Shown: positions 1 to 6,590 of the stretch, piece by piece
How positions within the stretch are numbered: position 1 is the stretch's first letter
Layout: the number at the start of each line of letters is the position of its first letter
The notes under the pieces: model-generated
Seen by the model: only the letters and a program-made list of their open reading frames with translations
Told to the model about the DNA's origin: nothing
Database searches by the model: none
Position numbers and translations under genes: made by a program
Assembly: GCA_021372185.1 (NCBI GenBank)
Contig: JAJFUY010000126.1
Location: 1 to 10,430, forward strand
DNA from: Chlamydiales bacterium
Lineage (GTDB): Bacteria; Chlamydiota; Chlamydiia; Chlamydiales; FEN-1388
Length of the DNA: 10,430 nucleotides
Direction: 5' to 3'

Positions 1-104
1 CCATAGAATTAAGCCCTTACTTGAAAAAATGTTGGGCTACATGATATGAAGCTGCCCAAATTCCCGCAAGCAAAAAAACATAAAATAACCTTATCGCCCA
101 CATT

Positions 105-222
105 CCCGTGCCCTTGCCTTTGCCTTTGCCCTTACCCTTGCTCTATTGTTTTGGAATTTGTATTTATAAAAAGAACACAAAAACAACACAGGGCAAGGGC
201 AAAGGCAAGGGCACGGGCAAGG
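105..222. repeat. Hexanucleotide-repeat inverted repeat
   Basis: The left arm is six consecutive 6-mers from base 105 to 140 (CCCGTG, CCCTTG, CCTTTG, CCTTTG, CCCTTA, CCCTTG). The right arm, read on the other strand from 222 back to 191, has about five units of the same kind. Bases 105-124 and 198-217 are a perfect 20-bp inverted repeat. The AT-rich spacer is about 73 bases. The left arm has one hexamer more than the right, as expected from unit slippage. No gene is convincing in bases 1-313: the open frames across this stretch are low-complexity products of the repeat on both strands. The inverted repeat lies about 90 bases before rpmJ, so it may sit in the rpmJ leader or between transcription units. 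Its function is unknown. Confidence 0.85.
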
Positions 223-313
223 AATTTTTATTTTATCGTTATTTTTGCTATTTTGTGTTGCACATAAATTGGGATTTTGAGTAAAGTCTAGTCCTATTTT
301 TGTAGGGAATTCC

Positions 314-451
314 ATGAAAGTAAGAGCATCTGTTAAAGCCGACAAATCTAAGGGCGACAAAATTGTTCGCCGCAGAGGCGTTGTTTATGTTATCAATAAA
401 AAAGACCCGACGCGTAAGCAACGTCAGAAGGGTCCTGCACGCATTAAATAG
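314..451 (+). CDS. rpmJ: 50S ribosomal protein L36
   Basis: This 45-residue basic protein starts MKVRASVKADKSKGDK and ends GPARIK. It matches the longer L36 form that I recall from Chlamydiae, with the conserved stretch YVINKKDPTRKQRQ (residues 25-38). L36 is a component of the large ribosomal subunit. The common 37-38-residue L36 has a Cys/His zinc site; none of those residues is present here, so this is the zinc-free type. A short Shine-Dalgarno match AGGGA (304-308) lies 5 bases before the ATG. The gene is followed after 17 bases by rpsN, and the two most likely form one ribosomal-protein transcript closed by the terminator after rpsN. The call rests on sequence pattern and on the S14 neighbour. 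Confidence 0.93.
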   Translation: MKVRASVKADKSKGDKIVRRRGVVYVINKKDPTRKQRQKGPARIK

Positions 452-468
452 AAGGATACGATCATCGT

Positions 469-774
469 ATGGCTAAAAAATCGGTTGTCAACCGCCAAAA
501 AAAGCGTGAAGTTATCGTAAAGCGCTGCTGGGAAAAACGCCAAGCGTTAAAACTTCAAGCAAAAAATATGAGCCTCTCAGAAGAAGAGCGCCACGATGCA
601 CGCACATCTTTAAACAAAATGCCCCGCGACAGCGCACCTACTCGTTTGCGTAATCGCTGCGAGCTAACAGGACGTCCACGTGGTGTCATAAGTAAGTTTA
701 AAGTCTCAAGACTTAGCTTCCGCGAGCTTGCACTCATGGGCGCAGTTCCTGGTGTAACCAAGGCGAGCTGGTAA
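469..774 (+). CDS. rpsN: 30S ribosomal protein S14
   Basis: This 101-residue basic protein starts MAKKSVVNRQKKRE and has the S14 core RDSAPTRLRNRCELTGRPRG (residues 53-72) and a C-terminal REL/GxxPGVTKASW end (about residues 86-101). S14 binds 16S rRNA in the head of the small ribosomal subunit. The length and the lack of paired CXXC motifs place it in the long, zinc-independent class. A purine-rich GAAGGA (451-456), overlapping the last base of the rpmJ stop, precedes the ATG by 12 bases, a long spacing. Co-transcription with rpmJ is likely because the genes are 17 bases apart with no terminator between them. Strong tandem hairpins follow the stop. In most bacteria rpsN lies in the spc operon; here it is outside it, next to rpmJ, which fits Chlamydiae. 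Confidence 0.96.
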   Translation: MAKKSVVNRQKKREVIVKRCWEKRQALKLQAKNMSLSEEERHDARTSLNKMPRDSAPTRLRNRCELTGRPRGVISKFKVSRLSFRELALMGAVPGVTKASW

Positions 775-785
775 AAATTACGACC

Positions 786-810
786 TAGAACGAGAATCCT
801 CGTTCTATTT
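786..810 (+). terminator. Small hairpin after rpsN
   Basis: TAGAACGAG (786-794) pairs perfectly with CTCGTTCTA (799-807) around a 4-base AATC loop. Only three T follow (808-810), so on its own it would be a weak terminator. It sits 11 bases after the rpsN stop and just before a much stronger hairpin. Confidence 0.5.
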
Positions 811-818
811 CCTTGCCT

Positions 819-860
819 GGGAATTTATAGACTTTTTGTCTATAAATTCCCTTTTTTTTT
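819..860 (+). terminator. Strong intrinsic terminator of rpmJ-rpsN
   Basis: Bases 819-832 (GGGAATTTATAGAC) and 838-851 form a perfect 14-bp stem with a five-T loop, followed at once by nine T (852-860). This is a textbook rho-independent terminator for transcription on the plus strand. The run of A needed for the opposite direction is absent, so it ends the ribosomal-protein transcript rather than serving both strands. Bases 861-955, between this and the next terminator, show nothing recognisable. Confidence 0.92.
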
Positions 861-955
861 GCTTAGGAATAGGAAGAACAAGTGCATGGGTAACCAACGC
901 TGCCTTTAATTGCGGCGACGTGCCAACACAGTTCACCAACTACGATTCCATAATC

Positions 956-986
956 AAAAAAAGAGAGGCCGTTCGAAAGAACGGCC
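956..986 (-). terminator. Intrinsic terminator of the beta-helix gene
   Basis: GGCCGTTC (967-974) and GAACGGCC (979-986) form a perfect 8-bp GC-rich stem with a 4-base loop. Read on the minus strand, the stem is followed by TCTC and then seven T (956-962). The first stem base lies 7 bases after the stop codon of the beta-helix gene, so it ends that single-gene transcript. Confidence 0.85.
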
Positions 987-992
987 TTTATG

Positions 993-2981
993 CTACCAAG
1001 CTTGTGCTTGTCGCATTTTTCGAGCTTTAACGTCTTTGGATTTGAGGGTGCTATTTGCCTTAGCTGCAGCGGCAACTGGTGCTGCGGTGCAGGTTGGGTT
1101 GTCCATAAAGACGTTGTCAAGGACTTCTGCGCCTGTTGGAAAGCCGGTCACTAATGAGCCACTGACTACAGGAACAGGTCCAAATGCATAGGTGACATCA
1201 TATGGGGTTACCGCTCCAAACACTCTGTTATTCGAAAATAAGCTTGAGCTTGGATTTGCAAAGTCCACAAAGCCGCTTACAGCATTAGTGACATAGTTAT
1301 TGTTGATGGAATCACATGAGCTGGTATCTAACAGCACACCAAAATCAACGTTGGTGATGGTATTGTTTTGGTAGATGCTGTTGGCATCCCCGTTGGAGTA
1401 TATGCCAAGAGACTGATCTTCTATGACACAGTCCTCAATAACTACTCCAAACATCTCATCATCAGCCAAGCCTGCTACCCAGATTCCGGAATTAAAATCA
1501 TTGCCAGCGCCAGTATTATCTTGGATCACGCAATTCTTGATAACAAGTTCAGATAGCGGAGTTTGTAAATAAATCCCTTCCACATCGCCACCAGAGAAAT
1601 TAACGTTATTGCTTGCAAAATGGCATCCGCTAACAACTCCATTCTTCATTTGGCCACCAATATTCGAGGTACCAACCAGAATTAATCCATCGCTAAACCC
1701 AAAAGCATTATCAGGATCTGTAGCAAAAGCTGTATTGTTGATTGCAGTGCAATCTTCCATAGTAAAGCCGTCCATGTAAAACAGGCTAAAGCCGGTTGCC
1801 GTTGGGAATGTTTCTGCTTGGCTTATATTGCTATCAGCAGTACATTCGCGGAAAGTAACTCCTTCTGGGCTAATGATATAATCAAAATTACAGTTAGAAC
1901 CGCTATGATGCAAACCTTCAGTTGACCCGTTTTCATTATAATTATTATTTGCTTGGCAAGATTCGTAGAGTACTCCTTTACATCCTCCAAGAATTGCTCC
2001 AAACACACCTCTTCCGCCTAATCCTCCAAGACCTTTATTTGAATTGAATGTGCATGCATGGAAAGTTAAACCATTGATGTTATAGGCCATAGTCAAGCCT
2101 GCGCTAAATTGAGGTAACCCTGTACCATTGTTAGTATTGTTATCAAAATGACAGTTCAAAAATTCTATGGTATTAGAGTCGTTATCGCCAAAACCAGTAT
2201 GCGCGGAATATAAGAGACCAAATACAGTGCACGTATTGGCATTTCCTATTCCCGTACCAAAAGGATCTGCATTTCCTGTTTGGCGACTTTCTGTATTTTG
2301 GCAAAAATAACAATTTTCAGAAATAATGTTTGATCCGGTGCCAAGATACATCCCAGCGGGTCCGTTTTCCTCAGCAAATACGTTAATAAGATTTGCAGTC
2401 TCTATATTTCCTTGCCACGTATAATATCCTCTGCTTTCCAAGGCTTTAGTTTGCCCGAGTAAAATACCGCCCTGCAAGATTGGCTCTTGGGTTACGTTAT
2501 CTAAGAACGAGAAGGTTGAGCCATATCCACAACCAGTGACTTTAAGGAATGAGTCGTCACTGCCTAAAAAGATATTAGACGTGCCGCCTTCAACCACGAT
2601 GCCAAGCTGCGTAAAATCACGCACAGCGCCATTGACGATTTTAACGGTATCATGGCCCGATGTTACAAGAATACCCGAGCATCTGCCATGGCTATTTACC
2701 TGTTTTAGTTCATGACCGCTCAAGTCAAGTGTTACGTTGCTTGCATCGATGACGATTGCAGTTTTATGGCACTTTTTGGGGCACCAACGGATGGTGTCAG
2801 CAAGGCAGTAGTTACCTGGCTTTGTGATCACAACAGTTCCGCTCTCTTTGCCATGGTGGCAAAAGTGTTCTTTGGTGATAATAAAAGTGTCGCTACAGTT
2901 TCTGCATGAGGTGTGCTCAGCAGCAAAAGCGCTTGTCATAAGCGCACATAGGATCAGTAGCGTGCGAAAGATACAGTTCAT
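993..2981 (-). CDS. Secreted right-handed beta-helix repeat protein
   Basis: This 662-residue protein has a clear Sec signal peptide (MNCIFRTLLILCALMTSAFA, predicted cut after A20). A Cys-rich N-terminal segment follows (Cys 26, 29, 41, 59, 67, 71, 101). Residues 53-135 (PGNYCLADTI, AIVIDASNVTLDLSGHEL, VKIVNGAVRDF, GIVVEGGT) have the pattern of a pectate-lyase-like or NosD-like parallel beta-helix. Asn/Cys-rich coils recur to about residue 600 (for example FLNCHFDNNTNNGTG, FRECTADSNIS, MEDCTAINNTA, VIEDCVIEDQS). The tail is Ala/Lys-rich and ends RKMRQAQAW. No transmembrane segment is seen after the signal peptide. No polysaccharide-lyase catalytic site can be assigned, so enzyme activity is not claimed. 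I recall similar proteins in multi-copy families of environmental chlamydiae. A role as an exported surface or host-contact protein is inference. It is monocistronic, with its own terminator; AGG lies about 8 bases before the ATG. Confidence 0.85.
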   Translation of the reverse strand: MNCIFRTLLILCALMTSAFAAEHTSCRNCSDTFIITKEHFCHHGKESGTVVITKPGNYCLADTIRWCPKKCHKTAIVIDASNVTLDLSGHELKQVNSHGRCSGILVTSGHDTVKIVNGAVRDFTQLGIVVEGGTSNIFLGSDDSFLKVTGCGYGSTFSFLDNVTQEPILQGGILLGQTKALESRGYYTWQGNIETANLINVFAEENGPAGMYLGTGSNIISENCYFCQNTESRQTGNADPFGTGIGNANTCTVFGLLYSAHTGFGDNDSNTIEFLNCHFDNNTNNGTGLPQFSAGLTMAYNINGLTFHACTFNSNKGLGGLGGRGVFGAILGGCKGVLYESCQANNNYNENGSTEGLHHSGSNCNFDYIISPEGVTFRECTADSNISQAETFPTATGFSLFYMDGFTMEDCTAINNTAFATDPDNAFGFSDGLILVGTSNIGGQMKNGVVSGCHFASNNVNFSGGDVEGIYLQTPLSELVIKNCVIQDNTGAGNDFNSGIWVAGLADDEMFGVVIEDCVIEDQSLGIYSNGDANSIYQNNTITNVDFGVLLDTSSCDSINNNYVTNAVSGFVDFANPSSSLFSNNRVFGAVTPYDVTYAFGPVPVVSGSLVTGFPTGAEVLDNVFMDNPTCTAAPVAAAAKANSTLKSKDVKARKMRQAQAW

Positions 2982-3032
2982 AAAATACCTAAAGTTAAAC
3001 GTTTTTATTGGTCGCCATAGTCAACATGGCAC

Positions 3033-3040
3033 GGGGGGGG
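3033..3040. repeat. Homopolymer G8/C8 tract upstream of beta-helix gene
   Basis: Eight consecutive G on the plus strand are eight C on the coding strand of the beta-helix gene, about 50 bases before its ATG and so in the probable promoter or leader region. Such runs are prone to length change by slippage. No exact -10/-35 pair could be fixed with confidence, so it is not clear whether the tract lies in a promoter spacer, upstream of it, or in the leader. Confidence 0.8.
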
Positions 3041-3066
3041 TATTTTGGCAATATTTTTTCTATTGA

Positions 3067-3377
3067 CACATGAAAAATCTTTATTACTTAATAAGCTCTA
3101 CAGGAATTGACGCCTGTGGACAAGACGGCTCTGTAGTGTAGTGATGCTTAAAACATCACCACAACCAGCTTGGTTGAAACAGGAACTAAGCCAAGTATAG
3201 AAATGTACAGATTTTAGAGAGCGGTTTCTAGTTTTGCTCGATTTTTATGCCAATGCAAATAGTTTTTCTAACAACCTGGAAAAGAGGTGTCTTTTCTGGT
3301 TTTCGTGGGCGATAGAGCGTTTGCTCACTCCAAACAGCTGCGCTCAATAAATTCCCCCACTCGCCTGTCTCGCCTTT
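3067..3377. other. Gene-free gap with several short inverted repeats
   Basis: No credible coding frame is seen in these roughly 310 bases. Several local inverted repeats are present. GTGATG pairs with CATCAC around 3140-3160. CTTGG pairs with CCAAG around 3169-3195. CTACAG pairs with CTGTAG around 3098-3136. A 7-bp GAAAAGA/TCTTTTC hairpin with a GGTG loop spans 3279-3296, and GAGCG pairs with CGCTC around 3315-3345. None is followed by a convincing T tract. The signature motifs of tmRNA, RNase P RNA and SRP RNA are not found. The stretch could hold a small RNA, the long leader of the beta-helix gene, or the decaying end of the GYF_2 gene transcript. Confidence 0.4.
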
Positions 3378-3800
3378 TCACAATCCATCTGATGACATTG
3401 ACTCTAGGATATCTGGAAGCTCTTCAAGGCGCTTCCAGCCTTCCATGCCATCAGTCCACACATATGTTCTTTTGGTGATATCGCCGTCTTTAAAACGCAG
3501 TTTGAGGGTATCTAGTGGCTCTGGACCGTAGCGTACGTGCTTTTCGTCCAAATAGAACCATGGTTTGGCTGAAAGCTCATCTTCTACTGGTTTTGGGGCT
3601 ATGGGTGGTAATGTTTGAGTTACTTCCTTCTGTTCCACTACCGGAAAGAGGTATAAAGCAATTAAGGCAAAGATACCGCATAACATGCCTATAAGAAACC
3701 ACTTAATGGGGTCTCTTCCTCGGCCTTTGGCTAAATAGCCTGTTAAAGTGCCTATAAGGGCTGCAGCTACAAGTAATTGTAAAAAATCAGGTGAATTCAT
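3378..3800 (-). CDS. Two-helix membrane protein with C-terminal GYF_2 domain
   Basis: This 140-residue protein has two hydrophobic segments (about residues 5-24 and 34-53) joined by a short basic loop (AKGRGRDPIK). A Pro-rich linker (about 58-78) follows, then a C-terminal domain at 80-132 (WFYLDEKHVRYGPEPLDTLK ... VWTDGMEGWKRLEELPDI). That domain has the pattern of GYF_2 (DUF4339): an opening W-[FY]-Y, a central YGP, and an ending with V-W-..-GM-x-GW-x-x-x-x-x-L-P. GYF_2 domains are thought to bind proline-rich or other peptides and often sit on membrane anchors; the partner here is unknown. By charge, the basic loop between the helices is probably cytoplasmic, which would put both termini outside; this is inference. 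The Shine-Dalgarno match is poor. The gene is divergent from the Asp23-like gene, with 58 bases between the starts. Confidence 0.75.
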   Translation of the reverse strand: MNSPDFLQLLVAAALIGTLTGYLAKGRGRDPIKWFLIGMLCGIFALIALYLFPVVEQKEVTQTLPPIAPKPVEDELSAKPWFYLDEKHVRYGPEPLDTLKLRFKDGDITKRTYVWTDGMEGWKRLEELPDILESMSSDGL

Positions 3801-3802
3801 GC

Positions 3803-3832
3803 TTGTCTTTGAAGGTAAGGTTTAGTTATAAT
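3803..3832 (+). promoter_or_regulatory. Probable sigma-70-type promoter of the Asp23-like gene
   Basis: A perfect TATAAT (-10, 3827-3832) is preceded by TTGTCT (-35, 3803-3808) with an 18-base spacer. Transcription would start near 3839, just before the GAGGTG ribosome binding site at 3845-3850. It sits in the 58-base divergent gap, overlapping the leader of the minus-strand GYF_2 gene. Confidence 0.65.
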
Positions 3833-3858
3833 AGTACCATAACTGAGGTGTTACCGTC

Positions 3859-4323
3859 ATGACAGAAAAAAAAGCAAAATTTGATTCACTTAAAGTTGAT
3901 ACAAAAGAATTCGAATTACCTGAAACTGAGTACATTCGTGACATCGACAATCGCGTATTCCAAGGCATTATCTTACAGACATTAGCCAAAATTCCTGGCA
4001 TTTCACTTCTTGAAGGCAGCTTTATTGACCACATTTTTGGCCGTACAGAAGGCGTAAAAGGCATTCACACCGAGCAAGACCCAAAATCATGTTCAATTAG
4101 TGTAAAAGTTGAAGTAGCTATTGGCTACGGTATTTCAATTCCTGAAAAAGCTGAAGAGATTCAAACGAGAGTAGTACAAGAACTTGTACGTATGACGGGC
4201 CTTCGCGTGTCTCATGTACACGTTGTCTTTAAAGACATTATCCCATCTGATTCGGCAAAAAAACCACAGGCTGCCAAAGAAAAGACTCCTCAGCACCCTG
4301 GTGATTACTCGGATATCTTCTAG
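3859..4323 (+). CDS. Asp23/Gls24 family-like protein
   Basis: This 154-residue protein has no signal peptide or membrane segment. Residues about 22-125 resemble the Asp23/Gls24 (DUF322) fold. They include an early VFQGIILQTLAKIPGI stretch (33-48), a middle strand SISVKVEVAIGYGISIPEKA (79-98), and the motif VRMTGLRVSHVHVVFKDI (110-127), which matches the family's typical 'TGL-x-V-x-x-V-x-V' strand. A charged, Lys/Pro-rich tail follows (about 128-154). In Gram-positive bacteria Asp23 proteins are linked to envelope stress and membrane anchoring; that role has not been shown for chlamydiae and is only suggested here. GAGGTG (3845-3850) lies 8 bases before the ATG. The stop lies in a CTAG shared with the convergent gene at 4320. 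Confidence 0.75.
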   Translation: MTEKKAKFDSLKVDTKEFELPETEYIRDIDNRVFQGIILQTLAKIPGISLLEGSFIDHIFGRTEGVKGIHTEQDPKSCSISVKVEVAIGYGISIPEKAEEIQTRVVQELVRMTGLRVSHVHVVFKDIIPSDSAKKPQAAKEKTPQHPGDYSDIF

Positions 4324-4703
4324 TACTTCATTCTAGTAAATGCTTCGATCATCGAAAAAAAAGTGGATTGTTTGTGTACAATTTTAGGTGATCTATCAGC
4401 CACATCTTCTGAAAGGATCCCAAGATGTTCAGTAGAGGCAACCCCTTCTCTTGTAGCTTCACTATTAGCGTAGCCGTTATCACAGCTCTCTTCATCAGAT
4501 GCTGCAGAAGATGTAGCTGTGATAAAATATGATGACAGATTCATTCCGTCTTTTGCCATCGCGTTTAAAGCTTCTCGTGTCACTTCAAAACAAAGACACA
4601 CTTTACCATCTGAAGAACTCCGTAGCATCTTAGATGGATGCAACTCGATATTCATTAAGGCTTCTCTTGAACCAACTCTCAGCATTAAACCAGTGAAACT
4701 CAT
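4320..4703 (-). CDS. Unrecognised 127-residue protein
   Basis: I do not recognise the family. The 127-residue product has a mixed first half (about 1-62, MSFTGLMLRVGSREALMNIE, then KVCLCFEVTREALNAMAKDG). A Ser/Ala/Glu-rich, probably disordered middle follows (63-92, with SSAASDEESCDNGYANSEAT), and a short amphipathic end (113-127). There is no signal peptide or clear membrane segment. It is considered real because a strong Shine-Dalgarno AAGGAGGG (plus-strand 4711-4718) lies 7 bases before the ATG, and a promoter-like pair lies just upstream. It follows uvrC by 75 bases on the same strand with no hairpin between, so read-through from uvrC is also possible. Its stop overlaps the stop of the Asp23-like gene. 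It may be lineage-specific. Confidence 0.65.
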   Translation of the reverse strand: MSFTGLMLRVGSREALMNIELHPSKMLRSSSDGKVCLCFEVTREALNAMAKDGMNLSSYFITATSSAASDEESCDNGYANSEATREGVASTEHLGILSEDVADRSPKIVHKQSTFFSMIEAFTRMKY

Positions 4704-4735
4704 ATTACTCCCCTCCTTATTACTTTCCGGCTGAT

Positions 4736-4764
4736 AGTCTAAAGAACCGGCAAATTAATAACAA
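4736..4764 (-). promoter_or_regulatory. Possible promoter of the 127-residue gene
   Basis: On the minus strand TTGTTA (4759-4764) and TAGACT (4736-4741) are separated by exactly 17 bases, fitting a -35/-10 pair (four of six matches to TATAAT). Transcription would start about 20-25 bases upstream of the ATG, leaving room for the Shine-Dalgarno. The -10 is only moderate. Confidence 0.4.
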
Positions 4765-4778
4765 AGAAAAGGCGGGGT

Positions 4779-6590
4779 TTATGTTGATTTAGTGAACCAG
4801 CTTACAATTGTTTCTGCATCTTTTTGCGTGATGCCCTTTACAGCTGTAATTTCTTCTACTGATTTTTCTTTTAATACTTTTACGCTACCAAAAGCTAAAA
4901 TAAGCTTTTTCTTTTTGGCAGGTCCTATGCCTGGGATGTAGTCTAATTCGCTCTTAATGCTGGCTTTTTTACGTCTAAGCACCTGAAATGCAAGTACAAA
5001 GCGGTGTGCTTCATCGCGAATCTTTTGTAAAAAGAATAGTAATGATGAATGCTGCTCTAAGATAATGGGTTCAGCGCTTGTTGGTGTATATACCTTTTCT
5101 TGGGTTTGGCCTTTGTCGTGACGGCCTTGCTCTTTAGCAAGAGAGATAATATCGCATGAAACAATTTCTAGTTCTTTTAATACATCAGTTGCTGCTCGAA
5201 GGTGGCCTTTACCGCCATCTATTACAATGAGGTCGGGTAGAGTATCCTCTTCTTTTGCCTTTGTGTAGCGCCTTAAAAGCACCTCTTGCATCATAGCGTA
5301 GTCATCGCCCTTATCAACAGTACGTATACGGTATTTGCGATAGCCTGATTTATGTGGCATGCCATCTACAAAAACTACGCACGATGATACGCGCTCGGTG
5401 CCTGCAAAATGCGAATTATCAAAGCATTCAATTACCTTTGGATAGCGCGTAAGCTGTAATTTCTCTTGAAGTTCAAATAACGCCTTTTCTCTTAAGGTCT
5501 TGGCATCTTTTCGCTGCTTAAAGGCCGCATAGGCGTTAGCATCTGCCATAGCTGTGAGCTGCTTTTTATCGCCACGTATGGGCACTATAACCTTCATGTC
5601 TATTACTTCTGCTAACGCCTCATTATCTGGGCAGCTGCACGACAAAATGGCCGTTGATACGGGGCTTTTTTCGCTTAAATAATGCTGCACAAGTAGCGAT
5701 TCTAGTAGCTCATCTGTTGGCTGGAAGGCATTATCAAAATCAAAGTGATGAGAGCCAACAAGTTTGCCAGCCCGCCACGTAAGCTTTGTCACAATAACAT
5801 CAGAGCCCTCTCTAAAAACACCCCAGACATCGGCGCTTTCATTTGAAACACCATCAACTCTTTGGCCTTGTACAATTTCTTTAAGCATTACTATTTTTTC
5901 TAGCAGGCTTTGGGCCTTTTCAAACTCTAACTGTTCTGATGCCTGGAGCATTTCTTTTTCGAGGTTCGTAATCACCTCATCATTTTGGCCCTTTATAAGG
6001 CGCGTGGCGGCATTGAGATACCCATTATACACCTCATGGGTAACTAGCCCCACACAAGGGGCAGAACAGCGCTTGATCTGATAGAGCATACATGGGCGCT
6101 TACGGCGGGCAAATTCTTCATCCGAGCACTCTCTAAGAGGAAATAACTTCCCAATAAGATCAAACATCTGACGAGCTGATGTGGCACTTGTATAGGGCCC
6201 AAAATAGGTAGCATCTTTGGGGACTGGCGCCTTAAAGCGCACAAGCTGAATCATGGGCCAGGGGTGCTTTGTGGTAATTTTTAGGCTGATGTAGCCCTTA
6301 TCGTCTTTTAGTAAAACGTTATATTTTGGCTGGTAGCGCTTTATGAGGGTGTTTTCAAGAAGTAGCGCTTCTTTTTCAGAAAGCACTACAATAGTTTCAA
6401 TTGTGGTAACAGCTGCCAATAGATAAGGCACCTGCGGACGATCATCGCTACCAGAACCGTAGTAAGTCTTCAGCCTATTTTTGATGTTTTTGGCTTTTCC
6501 AACATAAAGCACCTGGCCTGTAGATCCCTTCATGAGGTACACACCAGGTGATTCTGGATAGGCTTCTAGTTTTGATGCATCAAAAAGCAT
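4779..6590 (-). CDS. uvrC: Excinuclease ABC subunit C (UvrC)
   Basis: UvrC is the nuclease of bacterial nucleotide excision repair: recruited by UvrB at a lesion, it cuts the damaged strand on both sides. The 603-residue length is normal. A GIY-YIG nuclease domain at about 15-95 (PGVYLM ... VLYVGKAKNIKNRL) makes the 3' cut. Four cysteines (155, 167, 175, 179) match the iron-sulphur-binding Cys cluster described in UvrC. A UVR motif that binds UvrB lies at about 205-240. The RNase H-like domain for the 5' cut carries FDNSH (D391), KGDDY (D430), VIDGGKG (D458) and EAHRF (H529), at spacings matching the catalytic residues of E. coli UvrC. Two helix-hairpin-helix motifs end the protein (about 549-597: IPGIGPAKKKKLI, VKGITQKDAETI). 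All key residues are present. The ATG follows the rlmN stop with no gap and no good Shine-Dalgarno, so translational coupling is likely. Confidence 0.97.
   Translation of the reverse strand: MLFDASKLEAYPESPGVYLMKGSTGQVLYVGKAKNIKNRLKTYYGSGSDDRPQVPYLLAAVTTIETIVVLSEKEALLLENTLIKRYQPKYNVLLKDDKGYISLKITTKHPWPMIQLVRFKAPVPKDATYFGPYTSATSARQMFDLIGKLFPLRECSDEEFARRKRPCMLYQIKRCSAPCVGLVTHEVYNGYLNAATRLIKGQNDEVITNLEKEMLQASEQLEFEKAQSLLEKIVMLKEIVQGQRVDGVSNESADVWGVFREGSDVIVTKLTWRAGKLVGSHHFDFDNAFQPTDELLESLLVQHYLSEKSPVSTAILSCSCPDNEALAEVIDMKVIVPIRGDKKQLTAMADANAYAAFKQRKDAKTLREKALFELQEKLQLTRYPKVIECFDNSHFAGTERVSSCVVFVDGMPHKSGYRKYRIRTVDKGDDYAMMQEVLLRRYTKAKEEDTLPDLIVIDGGKGHLRAATDVLKELEIVSCDIISLAKEQGRHDKGQTQEKVYTPTSAEPIILEQHSSLLFFLQKIRDEAHRFVLAFQVLRRKKASIKSELDYIPGIGPAKKKKLILAFGSVKVLKEKSVEEITAVKGITQKDAETIVSWFTKST

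Noticed and set aside
46..360. Open frames of 73 and 89 residues on opposite strands across the first inverted repeat
   Set aside because: Both consist largely of Pro-Cys or Ala-Arg repeats generated by the hexamer array; the minus frame also runs over rpmJ. No ribosome binding site or family resemblance.
863..1120. 85-residue minus-strand frame overlapping the end of the beta-helix gene
   Set aside because: It overlaps the 3' end of the long gene in another frame and spans its terminator hairpin. No start signal.
3033..3040. Assembly or sequencing error in the G8 run
   Set aside because: Cannot be ruled out for the exact length, but the run is outside coding sequence so there is no frame evidence of error; kept as a real tract with uncertain length.
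3067..3377. tmRNA, RNase P RNA, SRP RNA or tRNA
   Set aside because: The conserved motifs of these RNAs were looked for on both strands and were not found; no cloverleaf could be built.
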